Shown here piece by piece: positions 14,539 through 15,362 of a DNA stretch of 15,362 nt. Position numbers and translations under genes: made by a program. The first letter of the stretch is position 1; each line of letters opens with the position of its first letter. The notes under the pieces were generated by a model. That model was not told the DNA's origin. It saw only the letters and a program-made list of their open reading frames with translations, and did no database searches. Source of the DNA: Gemmatimonadota bacterium (GTDB taxonomy: Bacteria; Gemmatimonadota; Gemmatimonadetes; Gemmatimonadales; Gemmatimonadaceae); assembly GCA_003222065.1 (NCBI GenBank), contig QHUV01000060.1, positions 1-15,362 of the forward strand, read 5' to 3'.

Positions 14539-15362
14539 TCGAGTCGATTGCACCGTATCTCACGCTTCCGGCGATCCTCGCTGGCGCCGTCGCCGCCTCG
14601 CTCAATATCTACGCGCTGTCGGCCGGAGCCGACTTCGGCGGAGGCATCTGGGATCTACTGGCATCTGGCCCGCGCCGCGATCAGCAACGGACGCTCATCG
14701 CCGAGGCGATCGCTCCGATCTGGGAGGCAAATCACGTCTGGCTCATTCTCGTCATTGTCCTCCTGTTCACGGCATTCCCAGCGGCGTTCGCTCGGCTCAT
14801 GACTGTGCTCCATATCCCCCTCACACTGATGCTGTTCGGAATCGTGCTCAGGGGTTCGGCGTTCACATTCCGCAGCTATGACAGCAGGCGAGATAGCGTG
14901 CAGCGTCGCTGGGGCCGGCTCTTCGCGATCGCCAGCACGATGACGCCGCTCGTCCTTGGAGTCATCGTGGGTGCGATCGCCACTGGAGCCATCGTCGATC
15001 CGGCCCACGGGTCCTTTGCCGAGACCTACGTCCTGCCATGGCTCGACGCATTTCCCCTCGCCGTGGGTGCCCTCGCCCTCGCGTTGTTCGCTTTCTTGGC
15101 CGCGGTCTATCTCACGGTCGAGGCGCGCGAGGATTTCCTCAAGGAAGATTTCCGGCGCCGCGCTCTCGTTGCCGCTCTGGCAGTGGCTGTCGCCGCCCTC
15201 ATCGCACTGCTCCTTGCGCGATCTCGAGCGCCCCTGGTATGGGCGGGACTCACCCATGGCGTGCTGGCAGCGGTCTTTCGCGGCACCGCCGCGCTCTTCG
15301 CGTTAGGCGCGATGGGTGCGCTCTGGCGCCGCAGCTATCAGGCAGCGCGCGCCGCGGCCGTG
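14535..15362 (+). CDS. cydB: Cytochrome bd-type quinol oxidase subunit II (CydB-like), 3' end outside the window
   Basis: The first 276 residues are present and the frame stays open to the last base. The GTG start overlaps the cydA stop (GTGA), with GGAG eight bases upstream (14523-14526), so it is translationally coupled to cydA. Family signatures are ADFGGGIWDLL (32-42), the EAIAPIWEANHVWLI segment (57-71) and VLRGSAFTFR (104-113). Several long hydrophobic helices follow, as expected for the inner-membrane partner of CydA. About 60-70 residues should be missing at the C-terminus, judged by the usual length of roughly 335-380. It stabilises the haem-binding subunit I; no separate catalytic residues are expected. 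CydX-like or CydCD genes, if present, would lie beyond the window. Confidence 0.93.
   Translation, partial: MIESIAPYLTLPAILAGAVAASLNIYALSAGADFGGGIWDLLASGPRRDQQRTLIAEAIAPIWEANHVWLILVIVLLFTAFPAAFARLMTVLHIPLTLMLFGIVLRGSAFTFRSYDSRRDSVQRRWGRLFAIASTMTPLVLGVIVGAIATGAIVDPAHGSFAETYVLPWLDAFPLAVGALALALFAFLAAVYLTVEAREDFLKEDFRRRALVAALAVAVAALIALLLARSRAPLVWAGLTHGVLAAVFRGTAALFALGAMGALWRRSYQAARAAAV

Noticed and set aside
1..15362. tRNA, rRNA, CRISPR, insertion sequence or phage features
   Set aside because: No repeat-spacer array, transposase, integrase or recognisable structured RNA gene was seen on either strand.

Overview
This is a GC-rich bacterial window, densely coding on both strands, with no RNA genes, transposases or CRISPR arrays that I can see. 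The lineage is inferred, not proven. A lipoprotein signal peptide and a cytochrome bd operon point to a diderm that can use oxygen. The base composition, frequent GTG/TTG starts and gene families would suit Gemmatimonadota or a similar environmental phylum.

Layout from left to right. (1) 1-961, plus strand: the end of a receiver-domain protein, then an ANTAR-type response regulator, i.e. two-component signalling with an RNA-binding output. (2) 961-1072: a convergent junction with a strong bidirectional terminator flanked by diverged inverted repeats. (3) 1072-2826, minus strand: a secreted lipoprotein with an HExxH metallopeptidase motif. (4) 3129-4391, minus strand: a major facilitator efflux-type transporter. 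(5) 4465-9156, minus strand: a complete four-gene ABC importer of the BMP/nucleoside type (binding protein, double ATPase, two permeases) whose genes overlap by 1-4 bases. (6) about 9140-12667, plus strand: the de novo NAD genes nadB, nadA and nadC. nadA and nadC look intact, but nadB has lost its 5' end exactly where it abuts the start of the importer operon. (7) 12668-12707: a second convergent junction with a perfect 15-bp inverted repeat related to the repeats at 961-1072. (8) 12708-13085, minus strand: a stand-alone Clp N-terminal domain protein. (9) 13198 to the right edge, plus strand: cydA and a partial cydB of a bd-type oxidase.

How they fit together: the importer salvages nucleosides or related ligands, and the nad genes make nicotinate mononucleotide from aspartate and dihydroxyacetone phosphate (if an aspartate oxidase activity exists elsewhere). 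The bd oxidase is the quinol-oxidising end of respiration. I found no clear undescribed multi-gene system. The points most worth checking are the nadB/BMP junction, an over-represented octamer GCCTAACG scattered over the window, and the related palindromic elements in the two convergent gene junctions.
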